Assembly (NCBI GenBank): GCA_015059375.1
Contig: SVAN01000011.1
Coordinates: forward strand, 1-33,072
Source of the DNA: Bacillota bacterium
GTDB taxonomy: Bacteria > Bacillota_I > Bacilli_A > RF39 > UBA660
DNA length: 33,072 bases
Direction: 5' to 3'
Numbering within the stretch: position 1 is the stretch's first letter; each line of letters opens with the position of its first letter. A program made the translations under genes and the position numbers. The notes under the pieces are model-generated. The model saw only the letters and a list, made by a program, of their open reading frames with translations, was not told where the DNA came from and made no database searches. Below, in pieces: positions 19,233 through 29,179 of this stretch.

Positions 19233-19426
19233 AAACAGTTAAACATATCAGTATTTTTTAAAATATATGGTAAATTAAACGAATCATTTCCCGACATTAC
19301 CTTCATATCAGAAGATAAATACAAAGTAGGACGCACGCTGCGCATGGTTTCTTTTACATCAACACTACTAATACGACCGGATTCATAAACAGAAAACGCA
19401 TTATTAAAAATATATTGTATCATCAT
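19217..19426 (-). pseudogene. Orphan C-terminal fragment of the hypervariable surface domain
   Basis: NNAFSVYESGRISSVDVKETMRSVRPTLYLSSDMKVMSGNDSFNLPYIL is homologous to NSDFAFTVYAGF...AARPTLYLSSEVEIVGGNGSEDSPYEL in the 30598-33030 protein; no upstream domain present. Confidence 0.65.
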
Positions 19427-19545
19427 TCAAAAAAACACATAATATTTCTCTTTTTATTGTGTATTTTGCACTGGGAAGACACAATAATTAACAAATTTTC
19501 TTTTTGGACATTAAATACTTTTATTTCATTTTCACTTTTAGGTAT

Positions 19546-19585
19546 AAAAAAACTAGGGTTTTCGGGCATTTCCTAGTTTTTTGAC
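19546..19585. terminator. Rho-independent (bidirectional) terminator
   Basis: AAAAACTAGGGTTTTCGGGCATTTCCTAGTTTTTT: ACTAGG/CCTAGT stem with A and T tracts on both sides. Confidence 0.6.
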
Positions 19586-19601
19586 TGTCAAGCAAATAAG
19601 T

Positions 19602-19994
19602 TTAAATTTTTGTTTTCATAATTGCTTTATAAATAACTTTAATTCTTTCTTTTTTATCATGATTCATATCAATAAAATTAATATGTAGTTGATAACCACT
19701 ATCTAAACAAAATAAAAGCTCAACTTTTCCAGGTTTAAAATTAATGGCACTTGTCGAAATAGACACATATGGAATCACATGAATCTTTTTGTAATAGACT
19801 GCTAAAGTATCACGATCAAATAAAATCATTTTCTTATCAGTGAAAACCACATAATCTTTAGTATTCTTATAGCCAAAAATTATCTTTTCTTCTTTTTCAA
19901 CATATTCAATTGTATAATCCGGCAAATTTTCTGGATCAACTTCTGTTCTAAAATCAAAATATTTTGATAATTCTTTAAATTTAATATATGCCAT
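19602..19994 (-). CDS. Bacterial PH-domain-like protein
   Basis: 130 aa; DYVVFTDKKMILFDRDTLAVYYKKIHVIPYVSISTSAINFKPGKVELLFCL pattern typical of bPH domains. Confidence 0.65.
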   Translation of the reverse strand: MAYIKFKELSKYFDFRTEVDPENLPDYTIEYVEKEEKIIFGYKNTKDYVVFTDKKMILFDRDTLAVYYKKIHVIPYVSISTSAINFKPGKVELLFCLDSGYQLHINFIDMNHDKKERIKVIYKAIMKTKI

Positions 19995-20040
19995 TTTACT
20001 ACACCTCTACTATAATAAATTCTATCATACTCTAATCAAA

Positions 20041-20069
20041 AAAAAAAGAAAGTTTTCACTTTCCTTTTT
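20041..20069 (-). terminator. Rho-independent terminator
   Basis: Minus strand GGAAAGTGAAAACTTTCTTTTTTTTTT. Confidence 0.75.
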
Positions 20070-20071
20070 GA

Positions 20072-23000
20072 TTAATTAATAATTGTATTAACTATCGCTC
20101 CTGGTTCAATAACTACATAGCTATCATATTCAGTATTTGATAAATCAAGTACTTCAACAGTAGCACCAGCTTTTATTGTTACTGATGGGAAGAATCCGTT
20201 TGCAGGATTAGAAGCAGTTAGTGGAGATACTACAAGATTTTTTACAGTAGTTCCTTCACCAATTACAAGATGTCCACGACCTAGCCATTGATCTGCTAAA
20301 GTTAAAATTGAATCAACTTCAGAATTTGTAAATGTCATTTTAGCACCTTGCCAAGTATAAACGCTTCCGTATTTACCACCATTAATAGTAACATTTGTAC
20401 CATTAACAGCCGCCAAATCATATAGTGGGAACCCAGCCTCATCCATTGATGACATCTTAGTTCCATATACGCTTGTATTATTTAATTCAGCTTCACCATA
20501 AACAATTAAGCCAGCTGCAATTTGAGAATATGATACAACTTCTGCATTTACAATTTTAACGTTATTAAATACGTTTTTGCCATGAGTAGTTGCATAGTAT
20601 CCCATTGTATTTGTAGTCATTTGACCAGTTAAAGTTAAATCATTAACTGTAACACTTCCATTTTTAGAAGCAAAAACATTTGTCATTGTCGGAGACTTAT
20701 ATCCAGTTTCCCATTCCATATAAGCTTCCCTATTCGCAGCTTTCATAGTAACAGTTTTGTTATTACCGTTAATTACGATATCACCAGATTCAGCAATTAT
20801 TTGACCTTTATCTCCACTTGATGTTGCATCATAGTAAAGACCTGTTTCGATTAAAGTCATATCTTCAGAAATATTTAATGTATTATTTACCAATTCAAGT
20901 TCTGGATTTTCAACAATGGTAAATGTTACTGATGTTTTATTTCCTGATGAATCAATTACATAAACAGTATGTTCTCCTAAAGTAGTTGCATTTCTTGTCC
21001 ATCCAGTTCTTTTGATATTTCCTTCAACATAATGATAATCATTGTGTCCCATTGTTTCAATGTTAACATTGTCGCCAAATGAAACTGTTACCGGTTGATT
21101 GAAATATAATTTACCATCTATTTCTACTGGTTGAATTTCATCTACTTTTAAATATTTATTTAATTTTGTAAATCTTACAGTTGGAGCTGTTACATCACTC
21201 ATTATTAATAACATTGTTGCTTCAGATTTGTTTCCTGCATCATCAATGTATTCATAATAAAGATTATATCTTCCTTTATAATTTGTTTTGAATCCTAAAC
21301 TATTAAAATCATAATTATACGTATTTTCGCTAGCTATATTACTAATTAATAAATCAGCACGGTACGGTTTGATTGTTGTAGGTAAATCTACGTTATCAGA
21401 TACAAGTGCAAGTAAATCATCTAAAGTAACAGTCGCACCAGAATTAACATGCATTTCATTTTTGTTTAAACCTTCCGTAAAAGGTAATTCAATATCTGCT
21501 GCTGTTGTATCTTTTACATATACAATTCTCATTACATAGTCATGATCATCACGTGATGCATCTAAACCAATGTTTCCTGCTTTATCTGTATATTTATAAA
21601 CAATCTTATACATACCAGTTTTTTTCATATCGATTTCAGTTACACTTGATGCATTACCACCAAATGGACGATATGTCATGTAAGCAATTTCTGAATAAGT
21701 AAATGTTCCATCTACTTCATCTGTTACAGTAATACCTTCTTCTGTATAAGTATCAATTCCGGCTTCTAAAGTAAGTTCTTTTGAACCATTTAGCGTAAGT
21801 CTTGGAGCTGTTGTATCTTTTACATATACAGTTCTCATTACATAGTCATGATCATCACGTGATGCATCTAAACCAATATTTCCTGCTTTATCTGTATATT
21901 TGTAAACAATTTTATACATACCTGGTTTTAGCATATCAACCGCAGTTACAGTTGAAGCTGCGCCACCAAACGGACGATATGTCATGTAATCTACTTCAGT
22001 GTAAGTAAACGTTCCATCAACAATATCAGTTACAGTAATACCTTCTTCTGTATAAGTATCAATTCCAGCTTCTAAAGTAAGTTCTTTTGAACCATTTAGT
22101 GTAAGTCTTGGAGCTGTTGTATCAATTACATTAATACGACGCGTTTTTTCCGTTTTGTTGCCAGCATTGTCTCTTACAACATATTTAATTACAAATTGTC
22201 CTACTTTATCAAGCTTGATTTCTGTTGGATCTGGAGTAATTCTTATACCTTCTTCATCATAGTATAAATAACTTACTGTAATTTTAGAAGTTAAATTCCC
22301 ATCAATGATGTCTGATGCAGTTGCACCTTCATCAACGTATGTACTTCCTGCTTCTAAAGTTAAATCAATCCAATTAGTAATATTTAATGTTGGAGCGGTT
22401 GTATCTTTTACATATACAGTTCTCATTACATAGTCATGGTCATCACGACTTGCATCAACACCAGGATTTCCAGCATTATCAGTATATTTAAATACAATTT
22501 TATACATACCCGGTTTAGTCATATCAACAGAATCAACTTTTGATGCGTTTCCGCCAAATGGACGATATGTTATATAATCAGCATCCATAATAGATACTGT
22601 TCCATCAATAATATCGACAGCAGTTGCACCTTGTTCTACGTAAGTATCTACTCCTGCTTCTAAAGTGATTTCTTTTTCGCCATTAAGTGTTAATGATGCA
22701 CCAATGATATCTTTAACGTATACAGTTCTCATTACATAATCATGATCGTCACGATTTGCATCAGTACCCGCATTACCAGCGTTATCTGTATAACGATATA
22801 CAATTTTATACATACCTGGTTTCATCATATCTACTTTAGTTACTTTTGATGCGTTTCCGCCAAATGGACGGTATGTCATATAATCAACATCCATTACAGT
22901 AACTGTTCCATCAATAGTATCAACAGCTGTAATACCTAATTCAGTATAAGTATCTACTCCTGCTTCTAAAGTAATTTCTTTTGAACCATTTAGTGTAAGT

Positions 23001-24610
23001 TTAGCACCGATTGTGTCTTTTACATACACAGTTCTCATTACATAGTCATGATCAGCACGATTTGCATCAACACCAACATTACCAGCATTATCAGTATATT
23101 TATAAACAATCTTATACATACCTGGCTTCATCATGTCTACTTTAGTTACTTTTGAGGCATTTCCTCCAAATGGACGATATGTCATATAAGATACTTCTGT
23201 ATAAGTAAATGTTCCATCTACTTCATCTGTTACAGTAATACCTTCTTCTGTATAAGTATCTACGCCAGCTTCTAAAGTAAGTTCTTTTGAACCGTTAAGT
23301 GAAAGCTTAGAAGCATTACGATCAATAAATACACTATTTAAATTTGTAACACCTTTAATATCTTCCGAAGGATTGCCAGCTTTATCAATAATATTTGAAA
23401 CAATAAAATCTACTTCTCCATCTAAATATTTATCTTCAGCTGCTACACTAAGTGTAACTTGGTATTTGTAAATTCCATTTGCTTTATCAGAATCATTATG
23501 GAAACTTTCTGTTACATTTTCTACAACATAGTCTTCTCCAGCAATGTTGAATGTAAATGTAGGTAATTCTTTTAATTGTTCACTTAGTCTTACATATGCT
23601 GTAATTGTATTACCATTTCCAACATAGTAATCTTTGTAAACTTTATTTCCTTCTTCTGTTTCTTTTAAAACACCATTAGCGTACATATTTGCTGAAACTT
23701 TTTCAGCAGCAATTGAATCAATTACAAATGTTACAACACCTTCATTAAAGGCTTTATCCATTGCTACCATTTTATAAGTTCCATCAACTACTGTTAATCC
23801 TTCAGTAACATCCGCTTCATTTTGATTTGCATCAATAAGTTTTAAGGAAACTATTTCATTTTTTTCCTTATCTTCAACTTTAATTTTAGATAATGAATTT
23901 AGTATCGCTCCGTCTTCAATATTAAATTCTGGACCATTATTATCATCTAATAATAATGCTAGTTGCGCTAAAGTTTCTGAAAGTTCACCTTGTAATTCTT
24001 CATCAACTAAAGCATCGCTTTTTAAGTCTTCAACTTTTTTAGTTACACCATTATCTTCACGATACTTTTTAGCTGCAACCATTTCATTCTTGTTTTCAGC
24101 GTCGTTAGTTTGTTTTTCTAAGTTTTCAACTAGTTCAATAACATCTAGAACATTTTTTACTGCCGATAATCTGTCATTTAAATTACCAATTTCTTCTTCT
24201 GATAATTCACCAACAAAACCAATAGCATTTTTGTAATCTTCTTCAGTTAAATTATCTTCAGCTTTTTTAACTGCTTCTTCAGCTTTTGCTAAAGCTTCAT
24301 TAATAATAGTTTCTGGTTTTTGTTCATTACCAGCACCATTATTTTCTTGTGTACCACCATTTTGGCCATTATTTCCATTTGCAGGTCTAGTTACAGTCGT
24401 ATTAGTGGTAGTAGTATTATTTGTTGTTGTATTAGCGGTTTCATTTGTTGTTGTATTAGTATCACTACTATCATCGCCGCCAAGAACGATATTATTGGAA
24501 ATGTTATTTCCACCTTCATTATCGCCCGCTGGAGCAGCGAATGTAAAAATACCTAAGCCAATAAAGATTAATAATACCAAAACGATAATATATTTCTTAT
24601 TATTTGCCAT
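20072..24610 (-). CDS. Large secreted/membrane-anchored protein with tandem DUF5011/Ig-like repeats
   Basis: Start moved to ATG 24610 (AGGAGG upstream); signal-anchor MANNKKYIIVLVLLIFIGLGIFTFAAPAG; Asn/Thr-rich linker; repeated LNGSKE[LI]TLEAGVDTYTEEGITVTDxVDGT...YKIVYKYTDNAGN. Confidence 0.85.
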   Translation of the reverse strand: MANNKKYIIVLVLLIFIGLGIFTFAAPAGDNEGGNNISNNIVLGGDDSSDTNTTTNETANTTTNNTTTTNTTVTRPANGNNGQNGGTQENNGAGNEQKPETIINEALAKAEEAVKKAEDNLTEEDYKNAIGFVGELSEEEIGNLNDRLSAVKNVLDVIELVENLEKQTNDAENKNEMVAAKKYREDNGVTKKVEDLKSDALVDEELQGELSETLAQLALLLDDNNGPEFNIEDGAILNSLSKIKVEDKEKNEIVSLKLIDANQNEADVTEGLTVVDGTYKMVAMDKAFNEGVVTFVIDSIAAEKVSANMYANGVLKETEEGNKVYKDYYVGNGNTITAYVRLSEQLKELPTFTFNIAGEDYVVENVTESFHNDSDKANGIYKYQVTLSVAAEDKYLDGEVDFIVSNIIDKAGNPSEDIKGVTNLNSVFIDRNASKLSLNGSKELTLEAGVDTYTEEGITVTDEVDGTFTYTEVSYMTYRPFGGNASKVTKVDMMKPGMYKIVYKYTDNAGNVGVDANRADHDYVMRTVYVKDTIGAKLTLNGSKEITLEAGVDTYTELGITAVDTIDGTVTVMDVDYMTYRPFGGNASKVTKVDMMKPGMYKIVYRYTDNAGNAGTDANRDDHDYVMRTVYVKDIIGASLTLNGEKEITLEAGVDTYVEQGATAVDIIDGTVSIMDADYITYRPFGGNASKVDSVDMTKPGMYKIVFKYTDNAGNPGVDASRDDHDYVMRTVYVKDTTAPTLNITNWIDLTLEAGSTYVDEGATASDIIDGNLTSKITVSYLYYDEEGIRITPDPTEIKLDKVGQFVIKYVVRDNAGNKTEKTRRINVIDTTAPRLTLNGSKELTLEAGIDTYTEEGITVTDIVDGTFTYTEVDYMTYRPFGGAASTVTAVDMLKPGMYKIVYKYTDKAGNIGLDASRDDHDYVMRTVYVKDTTAPRLTLNGSKELTLEAGIDTYTEEGITVTDEVDGTFTYSEIAYMTYRPFGGNASSVTEIDMKKTGMYKIVYKYTDKAGNIGLDASRDDHDYVMRIVYVKDTTAADIELPFTEGLNKNEMHVNSGATVTLDDLLALVSDNVDLPTTIKPYRADLLISNIASENTYNYDFNSLGFKTNYKGRYNLYYEYIDDAGNKSEATMLLIMSDVTAPTVRFTKLNKYLKVDEIQPVEIDGKLYFNQPVTVSFGDNVNIETMGHNDYHYVEGNIKRTGWTRNATTLGEHTVYVIDSSGNKTSVTFTIVENPELELVNNTLNISEDMTLIETGLYYDATSSGDKGQIIAESGDIVINGNNKTVTMKAANREAYMEWETGYKSPTMTNVFASKNGSVTVNDLTLTGQMTTNTMGYYATTHGKNVFNNVKIVNAEVVSYSQIAAGLIVYGEAELNNTSVYGTKMSSMDEAGFPLYDLAAVNGTNVTINGGKYGSVYTWQGAKMTFTNSEVDSILTLADQWLGRGHLVIGEGTTVKNLVVSPLTASNPANGFFPSVTIKAGATVEVLDLSNTEYDSYVVIEPGAIVNTIIN
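21505..23310 (-). repeat. Tandem ~300-bp DUF5011-like repeats (five near-identical plus one divergent)
   Basis: Recurrent YMTYRPFGGNAS, DMxKPGMYKIVYKYTD[NK]AGN and DDHDYVMRTVYVKD motifs; DNA strongly conserved between copies. Confidence 0.9.
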
Positions 24611-24682
24611 ATTTTTAAACCTCCTATAATATACTTCATGCATAAAATACGACGAATATACCTCACACATGAATTTAAGAAT

Positions 24683-24712
24683 ATTATAAGTTAAAAACAT
24701 GACATTTGTCTA
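24683..24712 (-). promoter_or_regulatory. Probable promoter of the DUF5011 protein gene
   Basis: Minus strand TAGACA - 18 nt - TATAAT, leader of roughly 65 nt, then AGGAGG. Confidence 0.5.
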
Positions 24713-24756
24713 CACAATTTTACAAAATTTGCGTATATTTTTTGAATTTTTTGAAA

Positions 24757-25293
24757 TTATTTTATAAATCCAATTTTATTGATTGGCCACAGGCGAATTC
24801 GCACTTTACCAATCATATCTTCTTTAGGAATTAAACCAACTTCAGCATCACGACTATCTAAAGAATCTCCACGATTATCACCAACAACAAAATACATATT
24901 TTCAGGGATAACATGATATCCTAAAGTAGTTAAAGAAAAATCTTCAGTTACAACATTTTCATCCAAATAATCTTCTGTCACCAAGCGATTATTTATGTAT
25001 AAATCACTTCCCCGAAAATCAACTCTTTCACCAGGCAAACCAATAACTCTTTTAATTAAGTATTTAGTGTCATCATAAAAAAGAGCAACTATATCCCCTC
25101 TTTGTATATCTTTAAAACGATATGATAATTTATCAAGAATTAAAATATTACCATTATTAAATGTTGGAGCCATAGAATCACCAACAACTTGCTGAAGCCC
25201 CACTACATATACAGCAATAAATAAAACCACAAAAATAAAGATTATATATTTTGCTGTGTCTTTCAAAAATTCCTTTATTTCTAACCAATCCAT
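24757..25293 (-). CDS. lepB: Signal peptidase I
   Basis: VVGDSMAPTFNNGNILILDKL (Ser box), RGDIVALF, YLIKRVIGLPGE (Lys box), VVGDNRGDSLDSR. Confidence 0.93.
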   Translation of the reverse strand: MDWLEIKEFLKDTAKYIIFIFVVLFIAVYVVGLQQVVGDSMAPTFNNGNILILDKLSYRFKDIQRGDIVALFYDDTKYLIKRVIGLPGERVDFRGSDLYINNRLVTEDYLDENVVTEDFSLTTLGYHVIPENMYFVVGDNRGDSLDSRDAEVGLIPKEDMIGKVRIRLWPINKIGFIK

Positions 25294-25353
25294 ATACCCT
25301 CACTCAATTATATTTTAGCACAACTTTAATGATGGATTAGTAATCCATTAAAA

Positions 25354-25376
25354 AATTGACAAATTAATTGTCAATT
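25354..25376 (-). terminator. Putative terminator overlapping the 3' end of the kinase-like gene
   Basis: Minus strand GAATTGACAATTAATTTGTCAATTTTTTAA. Confidence 0.55.
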
Positions 25377-26299
25377 CTTTCATATATTTTAGCAATTTCT
25401 TTTTGATTATCATAAATCAGCAATAACATTTTAGTCATTTTCAAAATTTCTTGTTCCCTTTTTTGATTTACTAGATATTGATACCATCGTAGTTTTCCAT
25501 TTAAACTGGCCCAAAAGGCTTCATTAAAATCTTCAGCCATTTTTCCAAAGCTTTTTTTATATTCATTAAAATAAGCTTCAAGAAAAGCAAAGTTAATCTC
25601 ATTATCTTTAATAGCAAAGTTATAGGCACTTTCAATCATTGTGCAGGTGGGATTAGCTAAACCTAATGTATCAAAATCAATTAACACAGGTTGATCATTA
25701 ATCCATAAAATATTTGATTTTTTAAAATCATTATGTGTAATACATAAATTATTCTTTATTTTTTTAATCCCTTGATTACTTAAATCAATCAGATTATTTA
25801 AATCTTTTAAACGATTTTGAATTAAATTAGTTAGCTCTAAGTTATGAGCAAATTTTTTTGTAACAACCCCAAAATCAAATTTTAGTTTTTTATAAAAAAG
25901 CGGAAGTTTTTTGCAAATCTTTAACTTATGAATTTTACTTTGCATCTGTGCAACTTTTCTAATCTCTATTTCAGTAAATTCCAAAGAAGAAGCTTCATTT
26001 AAATAAGGATATACTAAATAATATTGCTCATACTTAAAAAAGTTTTTTCCTTTTAGTTCCAGTGGTAAAATGCAAGGAACATCTGCCTTCGCCAAAACTT
26101 TCGATATTTCTATCTGCTTCTTTTTTCGAAAATAATCAAAAATATTTTTTATCGCAGATTTGCTAAAGATTTTAATGACATATACACCCTTTTGCGTACT
26201 TACTTTGTAAACGTTATTTTCACTACTATTTAACTTTTCATAAGACAATATTTTTCCTAGTGAAAAATTCTCGGTGGCCTTTTGCAAATGCTTCTCCAT
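25364..26299 (-). CDS. Choline/ethanolamine kinase-like (APH-fold) phosphotransferase
   Basis: CITHNDFKKSNILWINDQPVLIDFDTLGLANPTCTMIESAYN: Brenner-type HxDxxxxN and DFD motifs. Confidence 0.75.
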   Translation of the reverse strand: MEKHLQKATENFSLGKILSYEKLNSSENNVYKVSTQKGVYVIKIFSKSAIKNIFDYFRKKKQIEISKVLAKADVPCILPLELKGKNFFKYEQYYLVYPYLNEASSLEFTEIEIRKVAQMQSKIHKLKICKKLPLFYKKLKFDFGVVTKKFAHNLELTNLIQNRLKDLNNLIDLSNQGIKKIKNNLCITHNDFKKSNILWINDQPVLIDFDTLGLANPTCTMIESAYNFAIKDNEINFAFLEAYFNEYKKSFGKMAEDFNEAFWASLNGKLRWYQYLVNQKREQEILKMTKMLLLIYDNQKEIAKIYERIDN

Positions 26300-26337
26300 A
26301 TTACTTCACCTTCTATTTAAGTATATCACAATTCCAA

Positions 26338-26362
26338 ACAAAAAAGGATTTTTCAATCCTTC
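26338..26362 (-). terminator. Rho-independent terminator
   Basis: Minus strand AAGGATTGAAAAATCCTTTTTTGTTT. Confidence 0.7.
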
Positions 26363-26367
26363 ATCAA

Positions 26368-26982
26368 TTATTCTAATATTTTTTTGTAATCATCTATTAA
26401 ACTAAAGCTTACTAAAACGGTAGCGCTAACAATCATTCCACCAAAAACATCCGAAAAGAAGTGCGCCCCTAAATATATCCTCGAAAGTCCTACCAAAATA
26501 ATTAACAACGCTAGCACTCCAGAATAAATTAACTTATATTTCTTAAGAATATCGCTCTTAGAAATTAAATAAATAATAAAACCGTATAAAGTTGCAGCAG
26601 CCATGGTATGTCCTGATGGATAAGAAAATGAATGCTCCACCACTGATATATATTCTGGGCGTGGTCGCCGAATAATTAATTTAATAACATTATTAACTAC
26701 TGTCGAAAATATTAATACACTAGCAATACTATATGCATTTGACCTTTTCTTTTTGAAAAGTAAAAATACAAAAATCAAAGCACACAAAGCTACAATCCAA
26801 TAAGTACTACCAAAAAAAGTTATTACATGCATCGCTTTGGAAACGGTTTCACTTGAATAAAGCATAACTGTATTTCGTATTATAGTATCAATATCTTGAT
26901 AGCCACCGGATAAAACCACAATTGTATTAGCGATAAACATTAAAATTAAAGAGCAAATAATAATAATTTTTTTATTTTTCAT
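26368..26982 (-). CDS. PAP2-family lipid phosphatase
   Basis: KLIIRRPRPE, SYPSGHTMAAA, SRIYLGAHFFSDVFGG. Confidence 0.9.
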   Translation of the reverse strand: MKNKKIIIICSLILMFIANTIVVLSGGYQDIDTIIRNTVMLYSSETVSKAMHVITFFGSTYWIVALCALIFVFLLFKKKRSNAYSIASVLIFSTVVNNVIKLIIRRPRPEYISVVEHSFSYPSGHTMAAATLYGFIIYLISKSDILKKYKLIYSGVLALLIILVGLSRIYLGAHFFSDVFGGMIVSATVLVSFSLIDDYKKILE

Positions 26983-28018
26983 GTTTTTTACCTACAAAAA
27001 TAAATTCACGTTGGATAATAAAGTTGGCAATAAAAATAAAAATATCAACGATTAATTTAATTATAATAACATTAACTTTGCTAAATATTTTCGCTAAATA
27101 TTGAGAAGCAAATCCTGAGACAAACATTTGAACTACACACAAAACAGCATATTTAATAAACGAAGTCTTATTCTTATTTTTAAATACCACATTAGCATTA
27201 ACTAAATAGTTATAAACGCTAGAAGTAATTCGAGCAACAATCGTAGCTAAAAGAATAGAATAACCACCTGGAATTATACGATTAAATAAAGCAAATAGCC
27301 CAATATCAATTGCAAAGGATGATAGTGATGCTAAAATGTATTTAATAAATAATTTATAAATAGCCAGTGAATCTTTAATTGGATTAAAATGACTTTCGGT
27401 ATTGCCATTAACATAAATTGTTTCAATTTCGACTTCCTTTATTGGAACTTCTTTACTAATTGTATCGATTAATTGATTAGTTTCATACTCAAACCGATCA
27501 CCTTGCGTTGTCATAAACTTTATCATTACTTCCTTGGATAACCCGCGAAGTCCAGTTTGGGTATCTGTAACACTAATGCCAACAAACAATTTCAAAACAT
27601 TGCGGGTTGTTTTATTACCGAAACGATTGCGGCTTGGAACATTACTTGCATCAAAATTACGACAACCAAGAATTAAAGAATCCGGATGATTAATTACTTC
27701 TTTTGCGCATTTCTTAATATCTTTAACACTATGTTGACCATCGCTGTCCGCGGTAACAACGCCTTTAATATTAGGATACTCATTTAAAAGGTAATTAAAG
27801 GCATCCTTCATTGCCCGCCCTTTTCCTAAATTAATATAGTGATGTAAGATAGTAATTCCTTTTTTTTCTAGTTTTTTAAAATATTCTTGATATTCTTCAC
27901 GGCAACCATCATCATAGACTAGAATATTAGTAAATTCTTTCTTTAAATTATCTAAAAATTCATCTAAAATTTCAATGTTTGGATTCAATGTTGGCACAAT
28001 AATAAATATATCTTTCAT
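26972..28018 (-). CDS. GT2 glycosyltransferase fused to GtrA-like membrane domain
   Basis: IFIIVPTLNPN, GVVTADSDGQHS, GLRGLSKEV; C-terminal four-TM GtrA-like segment. Confidence 0.85.
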   Translation of the reverse strand: MKDIFIIVPTLNPNIEILDEFLDNLKKEFTNILVYDDGCREEYQEYFKKLEKKGITILHHYINLGKGRAMKDAFNYLLNEYPNIKGVVTADSDGQHSVKDIKKCAKEVINHPDSLILGCRNFDASNVPSRNRFGNKTTRNVLKLFVGISVTDTQTGLRGLSKEVMIKFMTTQGDRFEYETNQLIDTISKEVPIKEVEIETIYVNGNTESHFNPIKDSLAIYKLFIKYILASLSSFAIDIGLFALFNRIIPGGYSILLATIVARITSSVYNYLVNANVVFKNKNKTSFIKYAVLCVVQMFVSGFASQYLAKIFSKVNVIIIKLIVDIFIFIANFIIQREFIFVGKKHEK

Positions 28019-28032
28019 TTCTTCCCCCTAGC

Positions 28033-29169
28033 TTAAGCAACCGATTTCATATGAACTAACCGATATGCATTATCATAATAAACATAATAGAATATATCAT
28101 GTAATACATCTTTTTTCTTTTGGCGATCCACTAATGTCATATTTTTTTCCAAATAAACCTCAACTGAAAAAGCATTTTCATTATATACAGTCCAATTAGA
28201 TACTTTAGTATTTGTAAAGGTTTCCGCATCCAAAGTATGAATCGAAGTAAATGTAATATCAACATTTGTAGCCCAGCTATATGCACTTTTATACATCTCT
28301 GTTCCTTCAATTAAATTAGGAGTTAATTTATAAAGACCATATCTTGTTCCTCCTAAATCAGCAGTTAAAAATAAACTCCACTTTTTAGCAAAATCCAACG
28401 GATCATACTCATGGCTCAGCCTTGCAAAAGCTTCCTCACTATTATCTGTCTTAAAAAACTCAGTAGCATAATATGCACCGTCTTTAATTTGGGCTTCCAC
28501 TACTTTCCCATCAACGTCTTTAATGATTATTTCTGGTTTATATGTTAAGTTTTTTACTACATAATGATTTAGTACCGGAAGATCTACATAATCATAAACC
28601 TCTGTATATTCTTCGATTTTCGAAGTTTCCTTTAAATCATCATTCTCAACTTGCACACCATTGATATATAGTGTGTAATTATCCATTAGGTAAAAATCAA
28701 AATTATATAAACCATCTTCATTATAACTAGTTATTTCTTTAATTTCATAATCTGTATAAGTTAATAAACCTAGACGATGCTCAACTTTTGAATTATCCAA
28801 AGTAACTGTAGCCAGATGAATGTCATCAGCAAAGATGTCATATTTTGCATCATCATCAGTTTCTTTGTAAATAATCTTTGCCTCTTTAAATAATTCTTTG
28901 TAACCCTTTTCCAAAGAAGATTTTTCTTCATAACTACTTTCAACCTCAGGAAGCTCAAAATATTTTGCTATATTTCCTCTTTTAGCTTGTTTTTGCATGT
29001 CTTTAACAAGCGCTTTCATGTAATTATCAACATCACCCTTTTCATAGGCTTTAAGTGATGTACTAACATAAATCAAAGCTGCTTCTGCTAAAATTAACAT
29101 TAATAAAGTAAAAATAATCAAAGACTTTTTATATAAAGACATTTTTTTTAGTTTTCTTCTTAATCTCAT
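28033..29169 (-). CDS. Membrane-anchored extracytoplasmic protein of unknown function
   Basis: Start moved to ATG 29169 (GGTGGAGA upstream); N-terminal TM; clustered with NAGPA and GT2-GtrA genes. Confidence 0.6.
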   Translation of the reverse strand: MRLRRKLKKMSLYKKSLIIFTLLMLILAEAALIYVSTSLKAYEKGDVDNYMKALVKDMQKQAKRGNIAKYFELPEVESSYEEKSSLEKGYKELFKEAKIIYKETDDDAKYDIFADDIHLATVTLDNSKVEHRLGLLTYTDYEIKEITSYNEDGLYNFDFYLMDNYTLYINGVQVENDDLKETSKIEEYTEVYDYVDLPVLNHYVVKNLTYKPEIIIKDVDGKVVEAQIKDGAYYATEFFKTDNSEEAFARLSHEYDPLDFAKKWSLFLTADLGGTRYGLYKLTPNLIEGTEMYKSAYSWATNVDITFTSIHTLDAETFTNTKVSNWTVYNENAFSVEVYLEKNMTLVDRQKKKDVLHDIFYYVYYDNAYRLVHMKSVA

Positions 29170-29179
29170 TATTCTCCAC

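Noticed and set aside
19217-19426. Orphan fragment as the DGR template repeat
   Set aside because: It does not carry AAC/AAT at the positions that vary in the two VRs and is itself VR-like and divergent; no reverse transcriptase is nearby.
20038-20047. Run of ten A as a phase-variation tract
   Set aside because: It is the T tract of the terminator for the 20072-24610 gene, lying outside any coding sequence.
21505-22008. Plus-strand ORFs inside the DUF5011 repeats (MYLLHIQFSLHSHDHHVMHLNQ...)
   Set aside because: Antisense shadow of the repeated VKDTTAP/DDHDYVM coding sequence; similar peptides recur simply because the DNA repeats.
21505-23310. Regular ~300-bp repeats as a possible CRISPR array
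   Set aside because: Repeats are in-frame coding domains of ~100 aa, far longer than CRISPR repeats, with no short unique spacers.
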